Below are positions 6,465 to 15,163 of a DNA stretch of 64,000 nucleotides, one piece after another. The stretch comes from Streptomyces cinnamoneus (GTDB taxonomy: Bacteria > Actinomycetota > Actinomycetes > Streptomycetales > Streptomycetaceae). The translations under genes were made by a program, and so were the position numbers. The notes beneath the pieces were generated by a model. It made no database searches. It worked only from the letters and a program-made list of their open reading frames with translations, and was not told the origin of the DNA. The stretch is from NCBI RefSeq assembly GCF_014650495.1, contig NZ_BMVB01000001.1:290003-354002 (forward strand), read 5' to 3'. Every line of letters starts with the position of its first letter. The stretch's first letter is position 1.

Positions 6465-9400
6465 ATGGGTATGGGTAACGCGTATCCGCTGGACATCGCA
6501 GCACGGGCGGCCAATCTGACCGAACGGTTACGGGTCGTGGCCGCGGCGGGCGGCGAGGCGGCCGTGCGGGACAACACGGTCGAGCTCGACGCCTTCGACC
6601 GCTGGAAGGCCGACACGCTGGCCGGAAAACTGGCCGACAAGTTCCACCAGGAATCGCTCCACCGCGGCCGGCCGCCCCAGCACACCAAGGACGAACTCGC
6701 CGGCGTGCTGTCCGCCTACCGTCGTCTGGAACTCGGCCTGGACACCGCGGACGACGACGTCCGGACGCTTCTCGGCGAGCTGCAGAGCGCCTGGCTGCCC
6801 GCCTACCGTGCGGCCCTCGACGCCCACGACGCCGCCCGCGACGACGAACGGGCCGACGCACAGCCGGGCGAGGAGCCCGGCTGGCGCGGGTTCGACGTGT
6901 ACTACGGCCGGCTGGCGAAGGCGTGCGAGCCGTTCCTGCGCGAACTGGGTCGCGGCCTGGGCGCCGCGCGCGACGCCGCACAGGGCGAAGGCGCCGCGCT
7001 CTCCCCGCAGTTGGCCGAGGACATCCAGCGCCACCTGCTCGACCGCTTCGAGCTGAGCCTGGCCTGGGCCGTGGAGGCCGACGCCAACGTGCACTGCACG
7101 CAGGCCGGGATCGACAAGGCCGAGGCCACCCGCGAGGACTACCTCGCCTACCTCGACACCACGTTCTCCGACAGCGCCGCCTACCACCGCTTCTACCTGA
7201 AGTTCCCCGTGCTCGGCCGCTGGCTCGCCCACACCACCGCCCTGCTCACCGCGTTCGGCCGCGACCTCTTCGACAGCCTGGCCGCCGACGCGGAGGCCAT
7301 CGGCACCGAATTCTTCGGGCAGCCCGTCACCGCGTTCACCTCGCTGCGCCTCGGCGACTCCGACCCCCACGCGGGCGCGCGCACCGTCGCCCGCGTCGCC
7401 GTCGTGCTCGCCGACGGACGCACCGGCGAATTCTTCTACAAGCCGCGCAGCGTCCGGTCCGAGGCGGCGCTCCAGGACGTCCTCGCCAGGCTGGCGGACG
7501 ACGGGGTCGTCGACTTCGCGACCCGGCCCGTCCTGCCCCGGGACGGCTACGGCTACGAGGCGCTGATCCCCGCCGGCCGCAACCGCGTCGAGACCCCCGA
7601 AGAAGTCACCCGGATCTACCGGGAACTGGGCGGCTACCTGGCGCTGTTCTACGTCCTGGGCGGCAGCGACCTCCACTTCGAGAACGTCATCGTCGCCGAC
7701 GGACACGCCTTCGTCTGCGACGCCGAGACCGTCCTCGGCGTCCACCCCCAGGGGCGGGCACAGTCGGAGGGCACCCTCCTCGACTCCGTCTTCAAGACCG
7801 GACTCCTCGAATGGCCGCGCGCCGCGAGCCCGGGCGAGGAGGCCGCCGCCGAGATGCGCATCAGCGGCTACGCGGGCGGCGAGGGCTACGACGTCCCCGT
7901 CCCGGTGGCCCGCCGCACCGGCGAGGGGCTCACCTTCGCGGCCTCCGTCGTGCACAAGACCGGCGTCCACGTCGAGACCAGCGCCTCCAACCGCGTCTAC
8001 CTCGGCGAGGAGCTCGTGCGTCCCGAGGACCACGTCGAGTCGATCATGGAGGGCTTCAACCGCGTCTACGACTGGTTCGCCGAGGACCCCGACGCGTCCG
8101 TCGACTACCTGATGGAGACGTTCAGCTGGGTCACCGCCCGCTTCATCAACTGGGGCACCCAGATCTACGCCCAGCTGCTGAGCGCCGCCCGCCACCCGCG
8201 CTGCCTCACCGAACCCCTCGAAGTGGACCTGCTCGCCAACACCGTCCGCACCTTCCCCCGCACCTGGGACGCCGAGGGCGTCCTGGCCGGACGGGAAGTG
8301 GCCGCCATGTGGCAGATGGACGTGCCGCTGTTCACCGCGGCCGCCCACGCCAGGCAACTCGTCCACGGGCACGGCGACCCGCTGTCCGCGCGCCTGGACA
8401 GCTCCCCGATCGACCACGCGGCCGCCCGCATCCGGCGGCTGTCGCAGCGGAACCGTGAACAGCAGAGCCAGTACATCGCCGCCAGCCTCTCGACCGGCGA
8501 GATCAGCAGCCCCGCCTTCGTCGCCACCTCCCTGGACTACGCGGCCAGGATCGGCGACCGCCTGTGCGACGAGCTGCGGGCCCCCGCCGCCCCCGCCCCC
8601 TGGACCTCCTACCAGCTGTCCGGCGAGTCCCTCGCCGAAGTGGACATCGAGGCCGACCTCTACCAGGGCTCCGCCGGCGTCGTCCTCTTCCTCGCCTACC
8701 TCGACCAGCTCGTGCCCCGCCCCGCGTACCGCAAGGCCGCCCGGCAGGCCCTCGACCACGTCCTCGTCCACTGGGACCGCGACCGGCTCGGCGCCTTCGC
8801 CGGACTCGGCGGCGTCGTCTACCTCCTCACCCACCTGCACCGCCTGTGGGGCGACGAGGAGCTCCTCGACCTGGCCGTGCGGCTCAGCGACGAGCTGCCC
8901 GCGCGCATCGACGAGGACCGGCACTTCGACATCCTGCACGGCGCGGCCGGCCTCATCCCCGTCCTGCTCGGCCTGGCCCAGGAGACCGGCGGCCACGGCA
9001 TCGAGCACGCCCACCGCTGCGCCGAACACCTGCTGCGCCACGCCGAGGACGACGGCACCACCCTCAGCTGGCCCCCCTCCGCGGCCGACGAGACGTACGG
9101 CAACCTCACCGGCTTCTCGCACGGCTCCGGCGGCATCGGCTGGGCGCTCATCCAGCTCGGCCGGCACACCGGCCGGTCCGACTACATCGAGGCCGGGCGC
9201 AAGGCGTTCGCCTACGAGGACCGGCACGTCGACGAGCAGGAGAAGGACTGGTACGACCTGCGGATCAACAACGGATCCGCGGTCAAGGGCGCCCGTCACT
9301 TCTCCAACGCCTGGTGCAACGGCGCGGCGGGCATCGGCCTCGCCCGCATCAGCAGCTGGGCCGCGCTCGACCGCAGCGACGAACAACTGCTGCGCGACGC

Positions 9401-9731
9401 ACAGCAGGCCCTGTCGGCGACCCTCCGGAACTTCCCCCGCCTGAAGAACCACACCCTGTGCCACGGCACCTCCGGCAACGCCGAACTCCTCCTGCGCTTC
9501 GCCCGGCTGAGCGACGAACCCGCCTTCCAGCTGGAGGCCAACGTCCAGGTCCAGGCGCTGTGGCGGAGCCTCGACGAGGCCGGCGGCGGCGCCGGCGGGG
9601 GCAGCGCCGACTTCTTCCCGGGACTGATGATCGGCATCTCCGGGTTCGGCATGCACTTCCTGCGACTGGCGGCCCCGGACCGCGTCCCGTCCGTGCTGCT
9701 CCTCGACCCGCCGTCGCACCACGAACAGTAA
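6465..9731 (+). CDS. cinM: Class II lanthionine synthetase CinM
   Basis: This 1088-residue LanM enzyme dehydrates Ser/Thr of the CinA core and adds Cys thiols to form the three (methyl)lanthionine rings. The N-terminal half is the dehydratase domain (DUF4135), with FFYKPRS and GGSDLHFENVI (Asp402, His404, Asn407) as kinase-like active-site motifs. The C-terminal third is the LanC-like cyclase, with zinc ligands Cys951 in WCNG and Cys999-His1000 in LCHG, plus HGAAG and SHGSGG motifs. The ATG at 6465 follows AGGAG, and an extension to 6369 would cross the hairpin. Codon 22 is TTA (6528-6530), a rare bldA-dependent codon. cinX follows after 14 bases. Confidence 0.97.
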   Translation: MGMGNAYPLDIAARAANLTERLRVVAAAGGEAAVRDNTVELDAFDRWKADTLAGKLADKFHQESLHRGRPPQHTKDELAGVLSAYRRLELGLDTADDDVRTLLGELQSAWLPAYRAALDAHDAARDDERADAQPGEEPGWRGFDVYYGRLAKACEPFLRELGRGLGAARDAAQGEGAALSPQLAEDIQRHLLDRFELSLAWAVEADANVHCTQAGIDKAEATREDYLAYLDTTFSDSAAYHRFYLKFPVLGRWLAHTTALLTAFGRDLFDSLAADAEAIGTEFFGQPVTAFTSLRLGDSDPHAGARTVARVAVVLADGRTGEFFYKPRSVRSEAALQDVLARLADDGVVDFATRPVLPRDGYGYEALIPAGRNRVETPEEVTRIYRELGGYLALFYVLGGSDLHFENVIVADGHAFVCDAETVLGVHPQGRAQSEGTLLDSVFKTGLLEWPRAASPGEEAAAEMRISGYAGGEGYDVPVPVARRTGEGLTFAASVVHKTGVHVETSASNRVYLGEELVRPEDHVESIMEGFNRVYDWFAEDPDASVDYLMETFSWVTARFINWGTQIYAQLLSAARHPRCLTEPLEVDLLANTVRTFPRTWDAEGVLAGREVAAMWQMDVPLFTAAAHARQLVHGHGDPLSARLDSSPIDHAAARIRRLSQRNREQQSQYIAASLSTGEISSPAFVATSLDYAARIGDRLCDELRAPAAPAPWTSYQLSGESLAEVDIEADLYQGSAGVVLFLAYLDQLVPRPAYRKAARQALDHVLVHWDRDRLGAFAGLGGVVYLLTHLHRLWGDEELLDLAVRLSDELPARIDEDRHFDILHGAAGLIPVLLGLAQETGGHGIEHAHRCAEHLLRHAEDDGTTLSWPPSAADETYGNLTGFSHGSGGIGWALIQLGRHTGRSDYIEAGRKAFAYEDRHVDEQEKDWYDLRINNGSAVKGARHFSNAWCNGAAGIGLARISSWAALDRSDEQLLRDAQQALSATLRNFPRLKNHTLCHGTSGNAELLLRFARLSDEPAFQLEANVQVQALWRSLDEAGGGAGGGSADFFPGLMIGISGFGMHFLRLAAPDRVPSVLLLDPPSHHEQ

Positions 9732-9745
9732 GGAGTGGCTCCACC

Positions 9746-10723
9746 ATGGCCCTGAAGACCTGCGAGGAATTCCTGCGCGACGCCCTCGACCCGGCCCGGT
9801 TCGGGCGCGAGATGAAGGCGGTCACGGAGGTACCGGAGATCGTCGAGCTCGGCCGCCGCCACGGCTACGGCTTCACCGCGGAGGAGTTCCTGACGAAGGC
9901 CATGACCTTCGACGGCACGGCGGCGGGCGGCACGGCCGCGGGCGGCCCGGAGGCGGGCGGGCAACAGGCCCCCCGGCAGACCCCGCCCCCCGGGACCCCT
10001 GCGAACGGCGCGCCGGCACCGGCCACCGCCACCAGCTTCGCCCACTACGAGTACCGTCTGGACGACCTCCCGGAGTTCGCGCCCGTCGTGGCCGAGCTGC
10101 CCCGGCTCAAGGTCATGCCACCCTCCGCCCGCCTGGACCGGTTCGCCGGGCACTTCCGCGAGGAGGACGCCCGGACCGTCTCCACCTCGCCCGCCGACCC
10201 CGCCTACCAGGCATGGCACCGCGACCTCGCCGCGCGGGGCTGGCAGGACGAGGGCGCCGCGCCCGGCGCCCCGCGCCGCGACTTCCACCTCGTCAACCTG
10301 GACGAACACGTCGACTACCCGGGCTACGAGGACTACTTCGCCGCGAAGACGCGGGTCGTGGCCGCCCTGGAGAACCTCTTCGGCGGCGAGGTGCGGGCCT
10401 CGGGCTCCATGTGGTATCCGCCGTCGAGCTACCGGCTCTGGCACACCAACGCGGACCAGCCGGGATGGCGCATGTACCTGGTGGACGTGGACCGGCCCTT
10501 CGCCGACCCCGGCCAGACCTCCTTCTTCCGCTACCTCCACCCGCGCACCCGCGAGATCGTCACCCTCACCGAGAGCCCGCGCATCGTGCGCTTCTTCAAG
10601 GTGGAGCAGGACCCGGAGAAGCTCTTCTGGCACTGCATCGCCAACCCCACGGACCGGCACCGCTGGAGCTTCGGCTACGTCGTGCCGGAGACCTGGATGG
10701 ACGCCCTCCGCCACCACGGCTGA
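9746..10723 (+). CDS. cinX: Fe(II)/2-oxoglutarate-type Asp hydroxylase CinX with Nif11-like N-domain
   Basis: This 325-residue enzyme hydroxylates Asp15 of cinnamycin (known for CinX). Residues 1-52 resemble a Nif11 leader domain: FL near the start, then MKAVTEVPEIVELGRRHGYG followed by FTAEEF. A Gly/Ala/Pro linker at about 55-96 with GGTAAGG-like repeats leads to the oxygenase. Candidate metal ligands are His233 in WHTNAD, with Asn235 or Asp237, and His296 in FWHCI. Arg306 is a candidate 2-oxoglutarate anchor. The ligand assignment is inference, since a simple HxD is not visible. The ATG is preceded by AAGGAG at the cinM stop, suggesting close coupling. Confidence 0.92.
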   Translation: MALKTCEEFLRDALDPARFGREMKAVTEVPEIVELGRRHGYGFTAEEFLTKAMTFDGTAAGGTAAGGPEAGGQQAPRQTPPPGTPANGAPAPATATSFAHYEYRLDDLPEFAPVVAELPRLKVMPPSARLDRFAGHFREEDARTVSTSPADPAYQAWHRDLAARGWQDEGAAPGAPRRDFHLVNLDEHVDYPGYEDYFAAKTRVVAALENLFGGEVRASGSMWYPPSSYRLWHTNADQPGWRMYLVDVDRPFADPGQTSFFRYLHPRTREIVTLTESPRIVRFFKVEQDPEKLFWHCIANPTDRHRWSFGYVVPETWMDALRHHG

Positions 10724-10768
10724 CCCGGCACCCGTCGTCCGCGCACCGCGCGGCACCAAGGAGGAGCG

Positions 10769-11878
10769 ATGTTCGGAGCAGGACCGCGGACGGCGCGGGG
10801 GCCCGCGGCGGGGACGGACGGCGACGCCGCCCACCGAAGCGGCCGGCCGGCACCGGCCGCCGGGGCCGCTGGCGGCCCGACGGCCGGGTCCGGTCCGCCG
10901 GCCGTCCTGGCGCGGGGGCTGGGCAAGTCGTACGCGGGAGTGGAAGCCGTGCGCGGCATCGACCTGACCGTCGCCCAGGGCGAGACCTTCGGCTTCCTCG
11001 GCCCCAACGGGGCGGGCAAGACCACGACGATCTCGATGCTGACCACCCTCGCCACGCCCACCACGGGCCGGATCGAGATCGCGGGCCACGACACCCGCAC
11101 CGCACCCCAGCAGGTGCGCCGCAACCTCGGGCTGGTCTTCCAGGAGACCACGCTCGACCCGGAGCTGACGGCCGTGGAGAACCTGCGCTTCCACGCCGAC
11201 CTCTACGCACTGCCGCGGGCCGGCCTGGCCGGGCGCATCGCCGAGATGCTGGAGCTCGTCGGGCTCTCCGCCCGCGGCGACAGCCTCGTGCGCACCTTCT
11301 CCGGCGGCATGCAGCGCCGCCTGGAGATCGCCCGCGGCCTGCTGCACCGGCCGCGCCTGCTCTTCCTCGACGAGCCGACCATCGGGCTCGACCCGCAGAC
11401 CCGCGCCCAGGTGTGGGCGCACCTGGCCGAGGTCCGCGAGCGCGAGGCGACGACCATCTTCCTCACCACGCACTACCTCGACGAGGCCGAGCAGTGCGAC
11501 CGCATCGCCATCATCGACGACGGCCGGATCGTCGCCCAGGGCAGCCCGGCCGAGCTGAAGTCCGTCATCGGCGCGGACCGGGTGGACCTGCGCACCGGTG
11601 ACGACATGGCCGCGGCCGCCCTGCTGCACGAGCGCTTCGGCCTGGCGGCGGTCCGGGGCCCGAACGGCCTGAGCGTCAAGGTCGCGGAAGGCGCCCGGCT
11701 CGTCCCGGCGCTGTGCGCCGCCCTCGACGTGGCCGTCTACGAGGTGACGGTCACCCGCCCCAGCCTCGACGACGTCTTCCTCCACCACACGGGGCGCGGC
11801 ATCCGTGACGACGCCCTGCCCGGCGCGGCGGGCACGGCAGGCACAGCCGAACCGTCGGACTCAGGAGACAGCACATGA
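10769..11878 (+). CDS. cinT: ABC transporter ATPase CinT
   Basis: This 369-residue ATP-binding protein of the DrrA type is expected to power cinnamycin export. After a roughly 45-residue Ala/Gly/Pro-rich extension comes a full ABC domain with Walker A GPNGAGKTT, Q-loop FQETTLD, signature FSGGMQRRLEIARG, Walker B LLFLDEP and the switch His in TTHYLDEAEQ. The C-terminal region carries the extra DrrA-like domain of drug exporters. It has no protease domain, so leader removal must occur elsewhere, in keeping with the AFA site of CinA. AAGGAGGAG precedes the ATG. Its stop overlaps the cinH start by four bases (ATGA). Confidence 0.94.
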   Translation: MFGAGPRTARGPAAGTDGDAAHRSGRPAPAAGAAGGPTAGSGPPAVLARGLGKSYAGVEAVRGIDLTVAQGETFGFLGPNGAGKTTTISMLTTLATPTTGRIEIAGHDTRTAPQQVRRNLGLVFQETTLDPELTAVENLRFHADLYALPRAGLAGRIAEMLELVGLSARGDSLVRTFSGGMQRRLEIARGLLHRPRLLFLDEPTIGLDPQTRAQVWAHLAEVREREATTIFLTTHYLDEAEQCDRIAIIDDGRIVAQGSPAELKSVIGADRVDLRTGDDMAAAALLHERFGLAAVRGPNGLSVKVAEGARLVPALCAALDVAVYEVTVTRPSLDDVFLHHTGRGIRDDALPGAAGTAGTAEPSDSGDST

Positions 11879-12747
11879 CGCACGCCACGGTCGCCCTGCC
11901 CGCGGCCGACCGCCACGCCCCCGGCCGGCTCGCCGCCGAATGGCGCGCGGGCAGCATGGTGTGGCGGCGCGAAATGATCCACTTCCTGCGCTCGCGCGCC
12001 GGGATCGCCGTCTCCCTGCTGCAGCCGCTGCTGTTCCTCTACGTGCTGGGCATCGGCCTGTCCCGGATGTTCAGCGGCGCCGGCTCGTCGGACGACTACA
12101 TGATCTTCCTCTTCCCCGGTGTGCTGGTGATGGCGGCACAGGCCCCGGCGATCTCGGTGGGAGCCTCGATCGTCTGGGACCGGCAGAGCGGCTTCCTGCG
12201 CGAGATGCTGGTGGCCCCCGTCCGCCGCAGCACCCTGCTGATCGGCAAGTGCCTGGGCGGCGCCACCGTCGCCGCCTGCCAGGGCGCGGTCGTCCTGGCC
12301 AGCGCGGGCCTGGTGGGCGTGCCCTACCGCGTCGACCTCTTCGCCGCCCTGCTGGCCGAACTCCTGCTCGCCTCCCTGGCGATGACGGTCCTCGGCGCGG
12401 TGATCGCCGTGCGGATCCAGCGGATCCAGACGTTCCACACAGCGCTGACCGTCCTGACGGCACCGATGGTCTTCCTGTCGGGGCTGATGTTCCCCGTCAG
12501 CGCCATGCCGGCCTGGATGGCGGCGCTCACCCTGGTCAACCCCCTGACCTACGCCGTGGACGCCATGCGTCAGACGATCACGGCCTTCCACCCCGCGCCC
12601 GCGGCCGGGGCATCGGGTGCGCCCATCTTCGACCCCGTCTCCTGGGGCGGCTGGGACGTACCGCCGGGCCTGTCGGTGGTGCTGGTGGCCGTGTTCTCGG
12701 CCCTGGCCCTGGCGGCGGCCTCCCGGCGCTTCTCCCGCACCGACTGA
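11875..12747 (+). CDS. cinH: ABC-2 type permease CinH
   Basis: This 290-residue membrane protein is the permease partner of CinT. It has an N-terminal cytoplasmic stretch followed by about six hydrophobic segments, and the ABC-2 pattern around LMFPVSAMPAWMAALTLVNPLTYAVDAMR that marks DrrB-type exporters. Its ATG overlaps the cinT stop, so the two are translationally coupled. Export of the mature or nearly mature lanthipeptide is inferred from position and known cluster composition. About 100 bases separate it from cinY. Confidence 0.94.
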   Translation: MTHATVALPAADRHAPGRLAAEWRAGSMVWRREMIHFLRSRAGIAVSLLQPLLFLYVLGIGLSRMFSGAGSSDDYMIFLFPGVLVMAAQAPAISVGASIVWDRQSGFLREMLVAPVRRSTLLIGKCLGGATVAACQGAVVLASAGLVGVPYRVDLFAALLAELLLASLAMTVLGAVIAVRIQRIQTFHTALTVLTAPMVFLSGLMFPVSAMPAWMAALTLVNPLTYAVDAMRQTITAFHPAPAAGASGAPIFDPVSWGGWDVPPGLSVVLVAVFSALALAAASRRFSRTD

Positions 12748-12849
12748 CGGCGTTCGCGGACCGACTGAAAACACCGTCGTTCCCACGCGTCCAACCGTGG
12801 ATCATCACTCACGTCCAGCGCCCGGATTCACATCTGAGGAGACATCACC

Positions 12850-13872
12850 ATGCGTAGCACCAGACGCCTTTCGTTACGTCGCCGTTCCGCCCTGCTGATG
12901 GGCGCCGCCTCCCTCGCGGCGCCGGCGCTGCTGACGGTCCAGGCCGGCGAGGCGCAGGCGTTCGGCACGATCAACTCGCTGGGCCAGCGCGCCGAGCACG
13001 AGCGCATCACCCGGGCGGCGCTGGCCTGCGCCGCCGGCACGTCGTCCGACGGATCGTGCTTCGAGGCCCGGTCGATCGATCAAGTGGCCGGTCACACGGG
13101 GACGTTCGGGGCCGTCGGGTCGCCGGACTCGGACGAGATCTTCACCCCCGAGGCGCACTGCGACGACGCCGACTACCTCACGGCCTCCGGCTACCCGCGC
13201 ACCCGTCAGCAGGCCAGCGACCAGCTCGTCGCCTGCATATCCAAGCTGCAGGGACGTTTCAGCCAGGGCGTCGCCGCCGGCTCGGGCACCCTGAACGGGG
13301 ACGGCACGGTCTCCCCGGGCAACAGCGACCTGTCCCAGGACTGCACCTTCACCGGCGGCGTCCCCGGGCGCGGCAAGTGCAACGCCATCGAGGGCTTCGG
13401 CCGGGCCCTGCACGGTGTGCAGGACTTCTACTCGCACAGCAACTGGGCGGACAAGGCGGACCCCAACCAGGCCGTGGGCGTCAACAACCCGCCCGGCCTC
13501 AACATGTCGGGCCCCGCCCCACTGCTCTCGCTCAAGAGCGGCCGCCCTCCGGCGGCCTCCTCGGTGCCGGCGCAGCTGTCCACGGGCTGTTTCTCGCTCA
13601 ACCCCTGGGGCTGCTCGGGCCGGGTGACCCACAGCACCCTCAACAAGGACACCGGCCTGATCGACCCGGCCAGCGGCGCCACCAGTGACCCGACGACGAA
13701 CCGCGGCAGGATCACCGGCAACTTCGACCGCGCCGTCAAGGGTGCCATTGCCGACACCCGCCGTCAGTGGGCCGACTTCCGGACCGCGCTGACCGAGCGC
13801 TACGGCCAGGAGCGCGGCCAGCGCATCGCCTGCGTCCTGACGCACGACAACCCCGTGCGCGACTGCCGCTGA
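12850..13872 (+). CDS. cinY: Tat-secreted CinY with HET-C / phospholipase C-like zinc motifs
   Basis: This 340-residue protein starts with a twin-arginine signal (LRRRSALLMG) ending at AQA around residue 37, so it should be exported folded. The mature part carries HERITRAAL (His50), HCDDADY (His103), and LHGVQDFYSHSNWAD (His188, Asp192, His196). The last matches the HALEDF-AHSNW signature of HET-C and the zinc-dependent phospholipase C/P1-nuclease fold as I know it. Its role in cinnamycin production is unknown to me. A metal enzyme acting on phospholipid is an attractive inference, since cinnamycin binds phosphatidylethanolamine. Codon 9 is TTA (12874-12876). A hairpin at 13894 ends the operon. 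Confidence 0.85.
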   Translation: MRSTRRLSLRRRSALLMGAASLAAPALLTVQAGEAQAFGTINSLGQRAEHERITRAALACAAGTSSDGSCFEARSIDQVAGHTGTFGAVGSPDSDEIFTPEAHCDDADYLTASGYPRTRQQASDQLVACISKLQGRFSQGVAAGSGTLNGDGTVSPGNSDLSQDCTFTGGVPGRGKCNAIEGFGRALHGVQDFYSHSNWADKADPNQAVGVNNPPGLNMSGPAPLLSLKSGRPPAASSVPAQLSTGCFSLNPWGCSGRVTHSTLNKDTGLIDPASGATSDPTTNRGRITGNFDRAVKGAIADTRRQWADFRTALTERYGQERGQRIACVLTHDNPVRDCR

Positions 13873-13893
13873 TCCCTCGCGGCCCCGCGTCCC

Positions 13894-13922
13894 GCCGGCC
13901 CGGTGCTCCGCGCCGGGCCGGC
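13894..13922. terminator. Hairpin between cinY and the convergent YigZ-like gene
   Basis: GCCGGCCCGG (13894-13903) pairs perfectly with CCGGGCCGGC (13913-13922) around a 9-base loop. It can serve both converging transcripts. Confidence 0.6.
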
Positions 13923-13950
13923 CGGCACGCACCGGACCGGTCCTCGCGGG

Positions 13951-14577
13951 TCAGGCGTCGCCGTACGCCTCGCCGCCGAGCTCCAGCACGGCCGTCCCGG
14001 CGGTGGTGTCCGCCAGCCAGGCCCGGAACCCCTCGACGTCGGCCTCGGGCAGCCCGATCCCGATGCGCACGCCCTCGCCGTAGGCCACCTCGCGCACCTC
14101 GCGCCCGGTGGCCCGCAGGTCGTTCTGCAGCTTCCCGGCCCGCTGGTGGTCGACCGTGACCGTGGCCAGCCGGAAGCGCTTGTGGGTCACCGTGCCGAGC
14201 TCGTCGAGGGCCTCGCCGACCACTCCGCCGTACGCCCGGATCAGACCGCCCGCGCCGAGCTTGACGCCGCCGAAGTAGCGGGTGACGACCGCCACGACGT
14301 AGCGCATGTCGCGCCGGAGGAGCATCTGCAGCATGGGCACGCCCGCGGTGCCCCCGGGCTCGCCGTCGTCGCTGGCCTTCTGGACCGAGCCGTCGGCGCC
14401 GAGGACGTACGCCCAGCAGTGGTGCCGCGCGGTCGGGTGCTCCTTGCGGATGCGCGCGAGGAACGCCTGCGCCTCCTCCTCGGTGGCGGCGGGCGCGAGC
14501 GCGCAGATGAAGCGCGACCTGCTGATCTCGATCTCGTGCACGCCTTCGAGCGCGACCGTGCGGTACTCGTCCTGCAT
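13951..14577 (-). CDS. YigZ / IMPACT (UPF0029) family protein, probable cinZ
   Basis: This 208-residue protein has the full YigZ layout. The N-terminal UPF0029 domain shows SRSRFICALAPAATEEEAQ, the signature HHCWAYVLG, SDDGEPGGTAG, and RYFGGVKLGAGGLIRAYGG. The C-terminal ferredoxin-like domain (DUF1949) follows. Relatives in yeast and bacteria affect translation control, and the precise biochemistry is not settled. In the published cluster the gene after cinY is cinZ or cinorf8; I am not sure which name applies, so no symbol is given. It is convergent with cinY and probably not needed for cinnamycin. The ATG at 14577 has only a weak RBS. Confidence 0.88.
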   Translation of the reverse strand: MQDEYRTVALEGVHEIEISRSRFICALAPAATEEEAQAFLARIRKEHPTARHHCWAYVLGADGSVQKASDDGEPGGTAGVPMLQMLLRRDMRYVVAVVTRYFGGVKLGAGGLIRAYGGVVGEALDELGTVTHKRFRLATVTVDHQRAGKLQNDLRATGREVREVAYGEGVRIGIGLPEADVEGFRAWLADTTAGTAVLELGGEAYGDA

Positions 14578-14651
14578 TCCGCCAGCCTAGACGTCTCCGC
14601 GGCGCCGCCCGGACCCGGGAATGGTCCGGCGACCTAGATCGTTGAGCCGGC

Positions 14652-15071
14652 ATGTTCGCAGAACCGGGGATCATCCAGAAGATCATCGAGGGGACCGGCG
14701 ACACCTGGGCGCTGGTCGGCCTCTCCGCCAACGAGCAGCGCGCCGCGTACGGCGTCGCCGAGGTGCTCCAGCGCCACGGCAAGCGCATCGTTCCCGTCCA
14801 CCCCAAGGCCGAGACGGTCCACGGCGAGCTGGGCTACGCCTCCCTCGCCGACATCCCCTTCGACGTCGACGTCGTGGACGTCTTCGTCCGGTCCGAGCTC
14901 GCGGGTGCCGTCGCGGACGAGGCGGTAGAGATCGGCGCCAAGGCCGTCTGGTTCCAGCTCGGGGTGATCGACGAGGAGGCGTACGACCGCACGCGCGGGG
15001 CGGGCCTGCTGATGGTCATGGACCGCTGCCCGGCGATCGAACTCGGCCGGCCGCGGGGACGGGCGGTCTGA
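14652..15071 (+). CDS. CoA-binding (Rossmann) domain protein
   Basis: This 139-residue protein is a stand-alone CoA_binding/YccU-type Rossmann domain. WALVGLSANEQRAAYGVAEVL holds the nucleotide-binding loop at about residues 18-38, followed by RIVPVHPKA, DVVDVFVRSE and AVWFQLGVIDEEAY, as in the family. The conserved Cys of MDRCPAIE near the end is also typical. These proteins bind CoA or form CoA adducts in the cytoplasm, with no defined reaction. It is divergent from the YigZ gene by 74 bases. It lies in the cin region but a role there is not evident. Confidence 0.87.
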   Translation: MFAEPGIIQKIIEGTGDTWALVGLSANEQRAAYGVAEVLQRHGKRIVPVHPKAETVHGELGYASLADIPFDVDVVDVFVRSELAGAVADEAVEIGAKAVWFQLGVIDEEAYDRTRGAGLLMVMDRCPAIELGRPRGRAV

Positions 15072-15163
15072 CATCTTCCTGCGAAGGTCTCCGCGAACGG
15101 TTGTGCGACCATGCCGGATTCCCTTGGAATGTGCTCCTCAGTCCTTTTGGTCAAGGAGTACAG

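Noticed and set aside
6528..9722. Very long open frame (about 1064 codons) antisense to cinM
   Set aside because: It mirrors the high-GC codon pattern of cinM, has no ribosome site and shows no domain. The LanM motifs on the other strand are unambiguous.
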